Below, one piece after another: positions 8,880 to 16,107 of a DNA stretch of 64,000 nt. The notes under the pieces are model-generated. The model did no database searches. It saw only the letters and a list, made by a program, of their open reading frames with translations, and had not been told where the DNA came from. Position 1 is the stretch's first letter; every line of letters starts with the position of its first letter. The DNA comes from Paenibacillus nasutitermitis (lineage in GTDB: Bacteria; Bacillota; Bacilli; Paenibacillales; Paenibacillaceae): contig NZ_BMHP01000002.1 of the NCBI RefSeq assembly GCF_014641075.1, positions 248,001 through 312,000 on the forward strand, given 5' to 3'. A program made the position numbers and the translations under genes.

Positions 8880-9285
8880 TTATTGAATCTCAATACGTTT
8901 ATTGTGGGTTTGTTCTTTATCTTTCTTCGGAATCTCGAGTTTCAAAATGCCATTCTCGAAGCTGGAAGTTATTAGTTCATCTTTGATATTCTCCACGTAG
9001 AAACGGCGTATGAATTCACCGTAGTACCGTTCCCGCCGGATCATTTGATTCTCGTCGCCGTTCATATCCTGCTCCTGATGGCGCGATGCTTTGATCGTCA
9101 GATAAGCTGTAATTGATCTCGATATCGTCTTTGCTGAACCCCGGCAGCTCGGATTCAATCAGGTAAGCATCCTCGCGTTCCCGGATATCGGTGCATAATG
9201 GATGGGTGTTGCTTCTGAGCGGCGCGAAGAAATCTTCAATTCTTATCCTTCGTGAAGATGATCCATATCCAGCGATTTTCCACAT
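8880..9285 (-). pseudogene. Hsp20 / alpha-crystallin small heat-shock protein, frameshifted
   Basis: Two overlapping minus-strand frames together give one complete Hsp20 of about 135 aa. The first, from ATG 9285, covers the N-terminus and start of the alpha-crystallin domain (REREDAYLIESELPGFSKDD, then IEINYS). The second, ending at 8880, continues with YLTIKASRHQEQD, YYGEFIRRFYV, the C-terminal strand FENGILKLEIPKKD and an IEIQ end. The reading frame changes around 9107-9112, within ATTACAGCTTAT, as if two bases were lost or one gained. Only a fusion of both frames would fold, so it is either inactive or a sequencing error; both halves are otherwise well kept, which favours a recent event or an error. 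The 5' region has GGGGA four bases before ATG and a CtsR-type box. Intact, it would be a cytoplasmic holdase chaperone. Confidence 0.82.
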
Positions 9286-9321
9286 TTTATCCCCGTATAT
9301 ATTTATTTTTCACAGTATTTC

Positions 9322-9354
9322 TTTGACTTTCTTTGGCTTTGACCTTAATTGACT
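9322..9354 (-). promoter_or_regulatory. CtsR-type heptad repeats upstream of hsp20
   Basis: On the minus strand AGTCAAT-TAA-GGTCAAA (9354-9338) fits the CtsR consensus of two RGTCAAA heptads separated by three bases, with one mismatch. A further AGTCAAA heptad lies at 9328-9322. CtsR represses heat-shock genes in Firmicutes; binding here is inferred. The site is 50-70 bp upstream of the start codon. Confidence 0.6.
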
Positions 9355-9405
9355 TATGAAAAAGCTAAGGGTCGCTCCAATGTCGGCTGGCTGTAGTCGC
9401 CGATG

Positions 9406-9439
9406 CAAAAAAGAGGAAAAGAGCGGCATCTCTTCCTCG
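9406..9439 (-). terminator. Rho-independent terminator of the 43-aa gene
   Basis: On the minus strand GAGGAA-GAG pairs with CTC-TT-TTCCTC, leaving a 2-nt bulge and a 6-nt loop, and TTTTTT follows. It lies 20 bp past the small ORF stop codon. Confidence 0.75.
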
Positions 9440-9458
9440 TTGAAGTATCTCTTGGGTG

Positions 9459-9590
9459 TTACCTTTTATCAATTCCATTCAAACTCGGAGGACGTTTTGC
9501 CGTCTTCTCCGGTTTTGTATCCATCTCAGGCTCTTTGATGCTGGATTCGTTCTTCTGATTATGGATTTTTTCGCTTTTGTTATGCGGCAT
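9459..9590 (-). CDS. Small hydrophilic protein, 43 aa, function unknown
   Basis: An ATG at 9590 preceded by GGAGG at nine bases opens a 43-codon frame, and a good terminator follows 20 bp past its stop, so this looks like a genuine single-gene transcript. The protein is highly charged and Lys/Glu/Asn rich, begins MPHNKSEKIHNQKNESS and ends PPSLNGIDKR, with no Cys, no hydrophobic segment and no predicted fold. The composition recalls minor small acid-soluble spore proteins, but I cannot match it to a named family. It lies between hsp20 and the divergent sortase gene. Confidence 0.6.
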   Translation of the reverse strand: MPHNKSEKIHNQKNESSIKEPEMDTKPEKTAKRPPSLNGIDKR

Positions 9591-9741
9591 CAATCTTCAC
9601 CTCCGCCTACATTATGCGCCGGAATGGCAGCTTTTTATGCGCGGCTTGAATAAATGGTGGACAAACTGCTCTATTTTATCATTTTATTCAGATATTGTTC
9701 AGATATATTTGCAATAATGAACCGGGGGAGGACCGATATTC

Positions 9742-10395
9742 ATGATGAAGAAAATGCTATCTTATCTGCTTATTATTGCGGGACTTGCTCTAATCGCGAT
9801 GCCTTATGTCAAAGAATGGTATTACGACCAGGAACAACGGCGCCTGCTGGAAAACATCGACCACGATCGGTTTGCTGATGCAGCGGGAAAATCCGACCTG
9901 CTGCTGGCAGAAAGCTATAAACGTTTATCCAACCTGCTCTCCCAGGAGGCGGAAACAAACGATCCCGGTCCCGAAAGTCTCAGCGCCACACAATTTGCCG
10001 AAGATCCCAAAGCAATCGCGGTCATCCGGATCGACAGCATCGATGTCAAGCTTCCTGTACTCGAAGGCGCAACAACCAGGAATATGAAATATGCGGCCGT
10101 CCATATGACGGAAACAGTAGCTCTGGGGGAAATCGGAAATTCTGCGATAGCCGCCCATAGAGCCCATACAAAAGGCCGATTATTTAATCGGTTGGGCGAG
10201 TTAAAGGTCGGCGATACCATTACGGTAGAGCAGAAGGATCGGGTTCTGGAATATGCCGTATACAAAATATCCGTCGTTCTGCCAACGGATATGTCCGTTT
10301 TGAACAGCAACGAGACCGACAGCATACTGACGCTTATTACCTGCGATCCCATCACGAATCCCACTCACCGGTTGATCGTTCAGGCTAAAATGTAG
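9742..10395 (+). CDS. Class D sortase
   Basis: This 217-aa protein is an extracellular, membrane-anchored transpeptidase of the class D sortase group. The N-terminus has a signal-anchor helix (residues 4-22) followed by a Glu/Arg-rich stalk. The sortase barrel starts with IAVIRIDSIDVKLPVLEG near residue 92, has the catalytic histidine in GNSAIAAHRAH (near 135) and the catalytic cysteine in LITCDP (near 201), followed by the arginine in THRLIVQAKM. The length is typical of class D enzymes such as Bacillus YhcS. A GGGGGAGG site lies ten bases upstream of ATG 9742; the next ATG is one codon later. No substrate with a clear sorting signal is encoded nearby. The next gene is a secreted transglutaminase-like protein under c-di-GMP riboswitches with its own promoter, so a shared surface role is only inferred. 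Confidence 0.9.
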   Translation: MMKKMLSYLLIIAGLALIAMPYVKEWYYDQEQRRLLENIDHDRFADAAGKSDLLLAESYKRLSNLLSQEAETNDPGPESLSATQFAEDPKAIAVIRIDSIDVKLPVLEGATTRNMKYAAVHMTETVALGEIGNSAIAAHRAHTKGRLFNRLGELKVGDTITVEQKDRVLEYAVYKISVVLPTDMSVLNSNETDSILTLITCDPITNPTHRLIVQAKM

Positions 10396-10430
10396 TTATT
10401 GTTTCGGCTATCGAAATACCCAAATATTTC

Positions 10431-10459
10431 TTGAACAACCAGTAGTATATTGATATAGT
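10431..10459 (+). promoter_or_regulatory. Promoter of the c-di-GMP riboswitch transcript
   Basis: TTGAAC (10431-10436) and TATAGT (10454-10459) are spaced by exactly 17 bp. The predicted start at about 10466 lies ten bases before the first aptamer. Confidence 0.75.
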
Positions 10460-10476
10460 AGAGACAAGATAAGTCA

Positions 10477-10552
10477 CGATAACGGCAAACCTGTCGAAAG
10501 GCAGCGACGCAAAGCTACAGGGCCTTCTCCTATGGATGGCAGCCAGTTACCG
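10477..10552 (+). promoter_or_regulatory. Cyclic di-GMP-I (GEMM) riboswitch aptamer, first of a tandem
   Basis: The conserved class I elements occur in order: GGCAAACC, a GAAA tetraloop, the receptor segment GACGCAAAGC, and GGCAGCC before the closing P1 strand. P1 pairs CGATAAC (10477-10483) with GTTACCG (10546-10552) with one mismatch. A T-rich run (TTTTGTCTTTTTTT) follows from about 10557, so a transcription-termination expression platform is possible, though no clean alternative stem was drawn by eye. Confidence 0.9.
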
Positions 10553-10601
10553 AACGTTTTGTCTTTTTTTATTTTCTGGAATCCGTCATACATCGCTCAA
10601 C

Positions 10602-10677
10602 CGATAATGGCAAACCTGTCGAAAGACAGGGACGCAAAGCTAAAGGGCCTTCCTGATAAGATGGCAGCCAGCTACCG
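10602..10677 (+). promoter_or_regulatory. Cyclic di-GMP-I riboswitch aptamer, second of a tandem
   Basis: Nearly the same as the first copy: GGCAAACC, GAAA tetraloop, GGGACGCAAAGC and GGCAGCC, closed by CGATAA with CTACCG. The 3' P1 strand ends three bases before the GGAG ribosome site of the transglutaminase-like gene, so ligand binding could directly change access to that site. Two aptamers in series would sharpen or combine the response to the second messenger. Confidence 0.9.
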
Positions 10678-10692
10678 AAAGGAGTCTTTTTA

Positions 10693-11502
10693 TTGAGATC
10701 ATTTTTTCTCCTACTTACCACCGTATGTTTACTGGCTCTCCCCTTTTCCACTGCTGCTGCGGCAACCGGGACGGCAGATACCTCAGCCTGGCTGGATTTG
10801 ACGCAAGTGGAAGATGGAATTGTCGGATCGAGCTATAAGGCTGCAGACAAATCAACGATCATGCTTTTAATTGCCAAAAGCGGTACAACCTATACCTATA
10901 AGCTGAAGGCATCCGGTAAGACGGAGTATTTCCCCTTACAGCTCGGCGACGGTTCCTATTCCATTTCGCTTATGGAAGGGGTCGGCGGCGGCAAATACAA
11001 AAAAATCGGCACGGCGGCGATAGATCTAAAACTGAGCGATGCCAGCCGGGTGTTTCTTGGATCTGTACAAAATGTCGATTGGAAAAGCGCTACCGCAGCT
11101 GTAGCCAAAGCCAAGGAAATAACAAAAAACAAAAAAACGGACGATGATAAAATCAAAGCCATTCATGATTATATTGTCAAAACAATCAGCTACGACAGCA
11201 AGCTCAGCACCACGGTCTCTGCCGATTATATCCCCGATGCGGGCAGAACGCTGAAATCGGGTAAAGGGATCTGCTACGACTATTCTTCTCTTTTTGCAGT
11301 TATGGCCCGCAGCGTGGGCATTCCGACGAAGCTTGTAATGGGCACAAGCGATTATGTGAAAGGGTATCATGCCTGGAACCAGGTGCTCAACAATGGAAAA
11401 TGGGTTATCATCGATTCAACCATCGATGCCAGTCTGGGCAAAAATGTCGGCGATACCATCGTCAAAGCATCCGGCAAATATACCGCCACCAAACTATATT
11501 AA
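10693..11502 (+). CDS. Secreted transglutaminase-like protein under c-di-GMP control
   Basis: A 269-aa exported protein starting at TTG 10693 with GGAG eight bases upstream; that site directly follows the second riboswitch. Residues 1-24 form a signal peptide (FFLLLTTVCLLALPF, cleavage after ATAAAA-like residues). Residues about 30-125 are a beta-rich N-terminal domain; the papain-like transglutaminase core runs from about 150 to 255. The catalytic triad is visible: Cys in GKGICYDYSSLFAVMAR (near 195), His in GYHAWNQV (near 226) and Asp in VIIDSTIDA (near 241). Such proteins act as cross-linkers, cysteine proteases or amide hydrolases at the cell wall; the exact reaction cannot be told. The genetic control by c-di-GMP points to biofilm, motility or sporulation surface changes. 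Confidence 0.9.
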   Translation: MRSFFLLLTTVCLLALPFSTAAAATGTADTSAWLDLTQVEDGIVGSSYKAADKSTIMLLIAKSGTTYTYKLKASGKTEYFPLQLGDGSYSISLMEGVGGGKYKKIGTAAIDLKLSDASRVFLGSVQNVDWKSATAAVAKAKEITKNKKTDDDKIKAIHDYIVKTISYDSKLSTTVSADYIPDAGRTLKSGKGICYDYSSLFAVMARSVGIPTKLVMGTSDYVKGYHAWNQVLNNGKWVIIDSTIDASLGKNVGDTIVKASGKYTATKLY

Positions 11503-11550
11503 GCTCCTTCAGCTTCATATGGCTTGGATAACGGGCATTCCATCAACGAC

Positions 11551-11580
11551 AAAAAAAGGCCAACCTGAACATTCCGGTTG
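11551..11580 (-). terminator. Terminator for the yeiH-like gene
   Basis: On the minus strand CAACC and GGTTG pair around a 10-nt loop and are followed by GCC and seven T. It lies about 70 bp past the stop codon of the exporter gene, beyond a bidirectional hairpin. Confidence 0.6.
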
Positions 11581-11594
11581 ATCTGATAATAGGC

Positions 11595-11633
11595 AAAGAC
11601 TTCACAGGATGAAAATCATGTGAAGTCTTTTTA
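11595..11633 (+). terminator. Terminator of the transglutaminase-like gene
   Basis: AAAGACTTCACA (11595-11606) and TGTGAAGTCTTT (11619-11630) form a perfect 12-bp stem with a 12-nt loop and end in TTTTT on the plus strand. Being symmetric it may act in both directions between two convergent genes. Confidence 0.9.
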
Positions 11634-11652
11634 TCGTCCGGACTATATCGGA

Positions 11653-12690
11653 TCAGGCCAAGCCGAAGCCGCGAACCAGCAAGAAGCCCAGTACTGCCAA
11701 AACGATGGAGCCGAGCAGTCCTGCCATAAAGGACTTCCTGCCCAATCTGAAGAACGAAGGCAGGTCAACGCCAAGACCTAGAGCAGCCATGGCCATAGCG
11801 ATCAGGATATAAGCGGCTACGATCAGCTGACCGGCTGCCGCTTCCGGAACGATATGCAGAGTATTTAACCCGCTCATCGCCAGAAAGCCGAAAATAAACC
11901 AGGGTACCGGTATTTTCTGAGCCGCTCCCTTTGTCCCATTATTGTGCTTGTTCTCCCTCCTTCTCATCCAGATTCCAAGAATAAGAGCAACAGGCACCAG
12001 CATGGCAACCCGGGTGAGCTTCACAATAACGGCGAGATCGACGGCTTCCTGCCCTCCTGGAGCCGCGGCTGCAATTGCATGCGCCACCTCATGGAGGGTC
12101 GCTCCTGCGAAGATGCCATATCCGCCTTCGCTCAGGCCAAGGATCGGATACATCAAGGTATAGACCAATGTAAAGATGGTGCCGAGAATCGCAACCGATG
12201 CGGCCCCGATTGCCGTCTCCTCATCGCGGGCCTTGATCTGTGGCGAAATAGCCACCACTGCGGCTGCGCCGCAAATGGCCGTACCACAAGCCGTCAGGAG
12301 CCCAAGCTTCCGATCCACCTTCAACAAACGTGCAAAACCAAGAACAACAAAGATCGTCGTGACAATATTAATGAGGGCGATCGCCAGAACTTTGGGCCCG
12401 GCATGGATAATATCAGTCAGGTTAAGCCGCATGCCAAGCAGAATAATCCCGTAGCGCAGCAGCGTTTTGCTGGAAAAAGCAATGCCTGCGGATGCGCGTT
12501 CCGGTACCCCCGCAACCGCTCTGAAGCCCATCCCGATCAGAATAGCTATAACGAGTTGACCCATAATATTCATAAACGGAAGCTCCGCGATATATTTCGC
12601 TGCGATGGCGATTGCAAGTGTTATGCCCAATCCCCATATGAACCCCGAATTCCGTTTTTTGAGCGTCATTGCAAATGAATGTGTCATCAT
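11653..12690 (-). CDS. YeiH/UPF0324-family membrane protein, putative sulfate/anion exporter
   Basis: A hydrophobic 345-aa integral membrane protein with about ten predicted helices. Family marks are ILIGMGFRAVAG near residue 55, LLRYGIILLGMRLNLTDI near 85, LTACGTAICGAAAVVAISP near 135, the glycine-rich GIFAGATLHEVAHAIAAA near 205 and MAALGLGVDLPSFFRLG near 310. The family is annotated as putative sulfate or sulfite-linked exporters, but biochemical proof is scarce. The ATG at 12690 has AGGGAG five bases before it; the in-frame GTG at 12696 overlaps that Shine-Dalgarno site and is less likely. It is a single gene, with its terminator at 11551-11580. It is often found next to a LysR regulator, but none is adjacent here. 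Confidence 0.87.
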   Translation of the reverse strand: MMTHSFAMTLKKRNSGFIWGLGITLAIAIAAKYIAELPFMNIMGQLVIAILIGMGFRAVAGVPERASAGIAFSSKTLLRYGIILLGMRLNLTDIIHAGPKVLAIALINIVTTIFVVLGFARLLKVDRKLGLLTACGTAICGAAAVVAISPQIKARDEETAIGAASVAILGTIFTLVYTLMYPILGLSEGGYGIFAGATLHEVAHAIAAAAPGGQEAVDLAVIVKLTRVAMLVPVALILGIWMRRRENKHNNGTKGAAQKIPVPWFIFGFLAMSGLNTLHIVPEAAAGQLIVAAYILIAMAMAALGLGVDLPSFFRLGRKSFMAGLLGSIVLAVLGFLLVRGFGLA

Positions 12691-12731
12691 GTTCACTCCC
12701 TGCCTTAATCGTTAGCTATAATGCTTATGGT

Positions 12732-13211
12732 TTAACTATAAGACTGCTGCTCCGGAAAGTGAAATGCCAATATGTTATCCAATTCATCAGTAAATCTAAT
12801 GACTGACAATTTGCTGGAAAAAAGCACTGCTTGTTCGCGTAATCGGTTTACGCTTGGTTTCTGACCTTTGTATTGAACCACTCTTCCCAATCTTCCGGAT
12901 TGCCCGAGGAGAGCCGGCTCTATCCATAAGGGTTCCCCAAATCACGAAAAACCCACTCCTCCGAGTACAAATGCGAGACCGGGAGCACTTTCTCTCAAAT
13001 GGTCCATCAGGCGCGTTGTCTGTTCTGCCAGAGCAGGGTCCGTCAAGGATAAACAAACCAGACCCACCTCCTGAATACGAATAATATCGCTTACTCCCGT
13101 ACTTGGCGTATCAGCTCCCAAATACAGAACATCGACGCCCTTTTTGCGCAGAAAAACCGAAAACAGCAGCAGACGCAGATTCAGGGTAGCTGCCGCCCCC
13201 GAGGCAAGCAT
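12732..13211 (-). pseudogene. Remnant of a B12-binding-domain protein (CarH/MerR-type C-terminus)
   Basis: The minus frame from 13211 resembles the cobalamin-binding half of CarH/LitR-like regulators or similar B12-binding proteins: FSVFLRKKGVDVLYLGADTP near residue 18-37, VGLVCLSLTDPALAEQ near 50-65 and AFVLGGVGFS near 80. An in-frame TGA at 12942-12944 interrupts it after 89 codons, yet the same frame then stays open for 70 more codons with matching features (GEPLWIEPALLGQ, final EQQSYS) to a TAA at 12732. The N-terminal DNA-binding part and the DxHxxG motif are missing, and a TAG precedes the first ATG by one codon. It is therefore a truncated, point-mutated remnant. It abuts the glycosyltransferase remnant on the same strand; CarH-type proteins often control carotenoid genes, which fits that neighbour. 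Confidence 0.65.
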
Positions 13212-13888
13212 TTGCTACAGCCCGCAAGCCCGTGACCCGAGAAAACAAGCCCAAGCGCGTGATTCTAAAGAATTCAGACCTGCACCGCTTCATGGCCTGC
13301 TGTCTGAAAATAAACTTTCTTCAGGCATTCTGCACACGGGCCAAACGCGCCCAAGCCCCTTACCGCAATGCCTCGCGCTCCATCGGACAAAGGCGTTACA
13401 GCCTTCATCCCCCCCCTTGTGCGGGTGTATGTCCGGAGCCGCCGAATGCTTTATTGCCTCCCCTACCCCCGCTAATACATCGCATTAAAGAATGCGGGCA
13501 GCCGTTCATAAATACGGCTCATAGCAAGAAAGGGCTGAACGGTTACCAGTCCTCTGGTTTTGATGCCGCTTGTGACAGCCCTAGGATGCCTTCTGGCTCC
13601 AGGAAGGTATCCGCATCCAGAATATATCAGCATATCCCTTCCGCCTGCCAGGCGCCCTTCCAGCACGCCTAGCCTGTGCCCAACCAGACTGGAGGCAGCT
13701 CGCCTGGCTGCACGACCTTTGCGCCAGATGCGCGGCAATTGCAGCGGTCTGATCCGTTGAACCGTCATCCACAACAATCATTTCATACTGCGACCACATC
13801 TTCTTGGCTAGCGAGGCCAGCAGACGACCGATATTCTTCTTCTCGTCCCGTACCGGCATAATTACCGAATTGCTTTTCGCAACCGTTT
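13210..13888 (-). pseudogene. Remnant of a CrtQ-like family 2 glycosyltransferase
   Basis: Pieces of one GT2 enzyme can be read in order but in all three minus frames. From 13888: NSVIMPVRDEKKNIGRLLAS and MIVVDDGSTDQTAAIAA (nucleotide-binding start). Then, shifted, SLVGHRLGVLEGRLAGGRDM. Then, shifted again, DADTFLEPEGILGLSQAA (the DxD metal-binding motif). Then GLVTVQPF with IYERLPAFFN in a further frame. Finally LGAFGPC, VYFQTAGHEAV and NHALGLFSGHGLAG near 13290-13220, broken by stops. The order and motifs match CrtQ-like enzymes that glycosylate C30 carotenoids. At least four frameshifts, several stops and a missing N-terminal membrane segment show decay. It lies divergent from the intact terpene cyclase gene and appears joined to the B12-binding remnant by a deletion near 13210. 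Confidence 0.75.
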
Positions 13889-14014
13889 GTCACAGGAACG
13901 AAAGCGCTTGTTCCCTTTATTCCTGCTCCTTCCCACTCCTCCTGGTTATGAATATCCCTGGTACCGGCATACTTATTACCCTTGTATCATTTGCAGCGTT
14001 CAAGGGAGGTTGCT

Positions 14015-15973
14015 ATGCTCCAAAACATCCAAACAGAAATCCGCCGATTATCCGGCCAAATGGCCGGCAGCCAGTCGGCAGACGGAAGCTGGCGGTATGG
14101 CTTCATTGAAAGCGGGCAAACGCTTGATGCCGCTTCTATTGTGCTTATGCGGATTGCCGCCGGGAAACAGGCTCATGATCCCGTTATACAAGGCCTGGCA
14201 GAGCGCATTGTCTCGGAACAAGGCAGTGACGGCGCCTGGCGTGTATACCCAGACGAGCCTTCAGCAAGCCCGTCTTCGACAGCGGAAAATTACGTCGCTC
14301 TTCTTTATGCCGGGTTTGGTGAACAATTGCCTTTGATGATTCGGGCCCGCGGAGCGATCCGGGAAATGGGCGGATTAACCGGCGTGGATAGTTTGATGAC
14401 CAAGTTTCTGCTTGCCGTTATCGGACAATATCCCTGGCCCAGGTGGTTCCCGGTGCCGCTTTCCATCATACTTCTACCATCTTATTCGCCCATCCATTTT
14501 CAGCAGTTCTCTGGCTATGCCCGCGTTCATATTGCCCCGATGCTGCTGCTCGGACATCGCAAGCCGGACTTTGGCCTGAGCTCTATCCCAAAACTTGCGC
14601 AGCCCCGCATGCCCGGCGAGAGCGGGAGCCTGCATGCACTGCCCGAGGATAACAATCTGCTGTGGCTGCGCCATTTTGACATACGCAAGCTTTCACTTCT
14701 GCAAGATGGGCTGAAGATACTCAAGAATCTGCCGTTCTCCGGCGGAACCGGGCCGTTCAACGCCCCCGGCCGAGCGGCAGCGCTGGCCGAACAGTTCATG
14801 CTGGAGCGTATCGAATCCGATGGACTTCTTTACAGCTATGCGACTTCAACATTTTTAATGATTTACAGCCTGCTTGCGATCGGCTATAAGCCTGCAGATC
14901 CTGTTATTGCAAACGCATTGAAGGGGATACAGAGCCAGATTTTCCAACATAACGGCCATTGGATGCAGCAAAATACGAATTCGACCGTATGGGATACTGC
15001 TTTGACCAGCTATGCGCTGCAAGAAGCAGGCATGCCCGCGGAGGCTATGCCTATCCGAAAAGCGGGAGAATATCTGCTTACCAGGCAGCACTCAAAGCTT
15101 GGCGACTGGAAGCTGGGCGTACGGCACCCCCTGGCAGGCGGATGGGGCTTCTCGGATATCAACACAATTAATCCCGATATGGACGATACTACCGCAGCGC
15201 TTCGGGCAATCGCCGGTTTGAAAAAATCCAGCCTGATCGATGATCCGTATCGATACGAGTCGGCGAGTTCTCGCGGGCTGCAGTGGTTATTGTCGATGCA
15301 AAATGACGATGGAGGTTTTGCCGCATTTGAACGCAATATCGATAATCCGCTTCTGCTGTGGCTGCCGATCGAAGGCGGCAAAGATGCGGTGACCGATCCC
15401 TCGACGGCCGATTTGACGGGGCGTACGCTGCATTATATGGGCGCGACCCTTGGGCTTACAACGCGTCACCGGATTCTTCGGCGAGCCGCCGATTGGCTCT
15501 ATGATCACCAGGAACAAGATGGTTCCTGGTATGGGCGCTGGGGTGTCTGCTACATCTATGGAACATGGGCGGCCCTGACCGGATTGATGGCAGCCGGCGA
15601 GTCTGCCGAGCATCAGGCAATCCGCAAAGCTGAAGGCTGGCTCCGTTCGATCCAGCATCCGGACGGAGGATTCGGAGAATCCTGCCAGAGCAACAGGCTG
15701 AAGCGCTTCTCTCCTTTGCATACGTCCGTGCTTTCACAGACCGCTTGGGCGCTGGATGCTCTGATAGCCATAAGCGCAGAGCCAGACGGTTCCATTCAGC
15801 GCGCGGCAGCCTATCTGCTGGAACATACCGGCAGCAGCGGCGCCGCCGCAAGCTATCCTACAGGCGCAGGACTCCCGGGACATTTCTATAATCAATACGA
15901 GAGCTATTCGCGGATATGGCCGCTGCTGGCGTTTTCCCATTATGAGCGCAAGTTTGGCGAACTTCCGGAATAA
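14015..15973 (+). CDS. sqhC: Squalene-hopene / sporulenol-type terpene cyclase
   Basis: This 652-aa class II triterpene cyclase protonates a polyisoprenoid and folds it into a polycycle at the membrane face. The catalytic acid motif is DMDD in INPDMDDTTAALRAI near residue 390. QW repeats are scattered through both alpha-barrel domains, for example QSADGSWRYG near 20, QGSDGAWRVY near 70, QNDDGGFAAFE near 430, QEQDGSWYGRWG near 500 and QHPDGGFGESC near 550. The length matches squalene-hopene cyclases and Bacillus SqhC, which cyclizes tetraprenyl-beta-curcumene; which substrate is used here cannot be decided. GGGAGG lies five bases before ATG 14015. A GAAAGCGCTT palindromic core near 13901 might be regulatory but is unproven. 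No squalene or curcumene synthase is nearby, and the only linked terpenoid gene is the glycosyltransferase remnant. Confidence 0.9.
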   Translation: MLQNIQTEIRRLSGQMAGSQSADGSWRYGFIESGQTLDAASIVLMRIAAGKQAHDPVIQGLAERIVSEQGSDGAWRVYPDEPSASPSSTAENYVALLYAGFGEQLPLMIRARGAIREMGGLTGVDSLMTKFLLAVIGQYPWPRWFPVPLSIILLPSYSPIHFQQFSGYARVHIAPMLLLGHRKPDFGLSSIPKLAQPRMPGESGSLHALPEDNNLLWLRHFDIRKLSLLQDGLKILKNLPFSGGTGPFNAPGRAAALAEQFMLERIESDGLLYSYATSTFLMIYSLLAIGYKPADPVIANALKGIQSQIFQHNGHWMQQNTNSTVWDTALTSYALQEAGMPAEAMPIRKAGEYLLTRQHSKLGDWKLGVRHPLAGGWGFSDINTINPDMDDTTAALRAIAGLKKSSLIDDPYRYESASSRGLQWLLSMQNDDGGFAAFERNIDNPLLLWLPIEGGKDAVTDPSTADLTGRTLHYMGATLGLTTRHRILRRAADWLYDHQEQDGSWYGRWGVCYIYGTWAALTGLMAAGESAEHQAIRKAEGWLRSIQHPDGGFGESCQSNRLKRFSPLHTSVLSQTAWALDALIAISAEPDGSIQRAAAYLLEHTGSSGAAASYPTGAGLPGHFYNQYESYSRIWPLLAFSHYERKFGELPE

Positions 15974-16024
15974 CGAGCATGAAGAGAATGAGGACGATTG
16001 ATGTTAGGACCGGTTGAACAACGA

Positions 16025-16057
16025 TAAAAAAAAAGCGCCCCTATAGCAAGGGGCGCT
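16025..16057 (-). terminator. Rho-independent terminator of araA
   Basis: On the minus strand AGCGCCCCT pairs with AGGGGCGCT (16049-16057 and 16034-16042) around a 6-nt loop, followed by nine T. It sits 50 bp past the araA stop. Confidence 0.92.
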
Positions 16058-16107
16058 TGTCAATAAGCCAGTGCGTATTCACTTCGTTTAGATGCAGGAA
16101 ATCAGAC

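Noticed and set aside
12796..13056. Separate 86-aa minus-strand gene
   Set aside because: It is an out-of-frame reading of the B12-binding remnant, with no ribosome site.
13896..13915. CcpA (cre) site upstream of sqhC
   Set aside because: GAAAGCGCTT has the core but the outer bases do not fit the consensus, and catabolite control of this gene is not expected.
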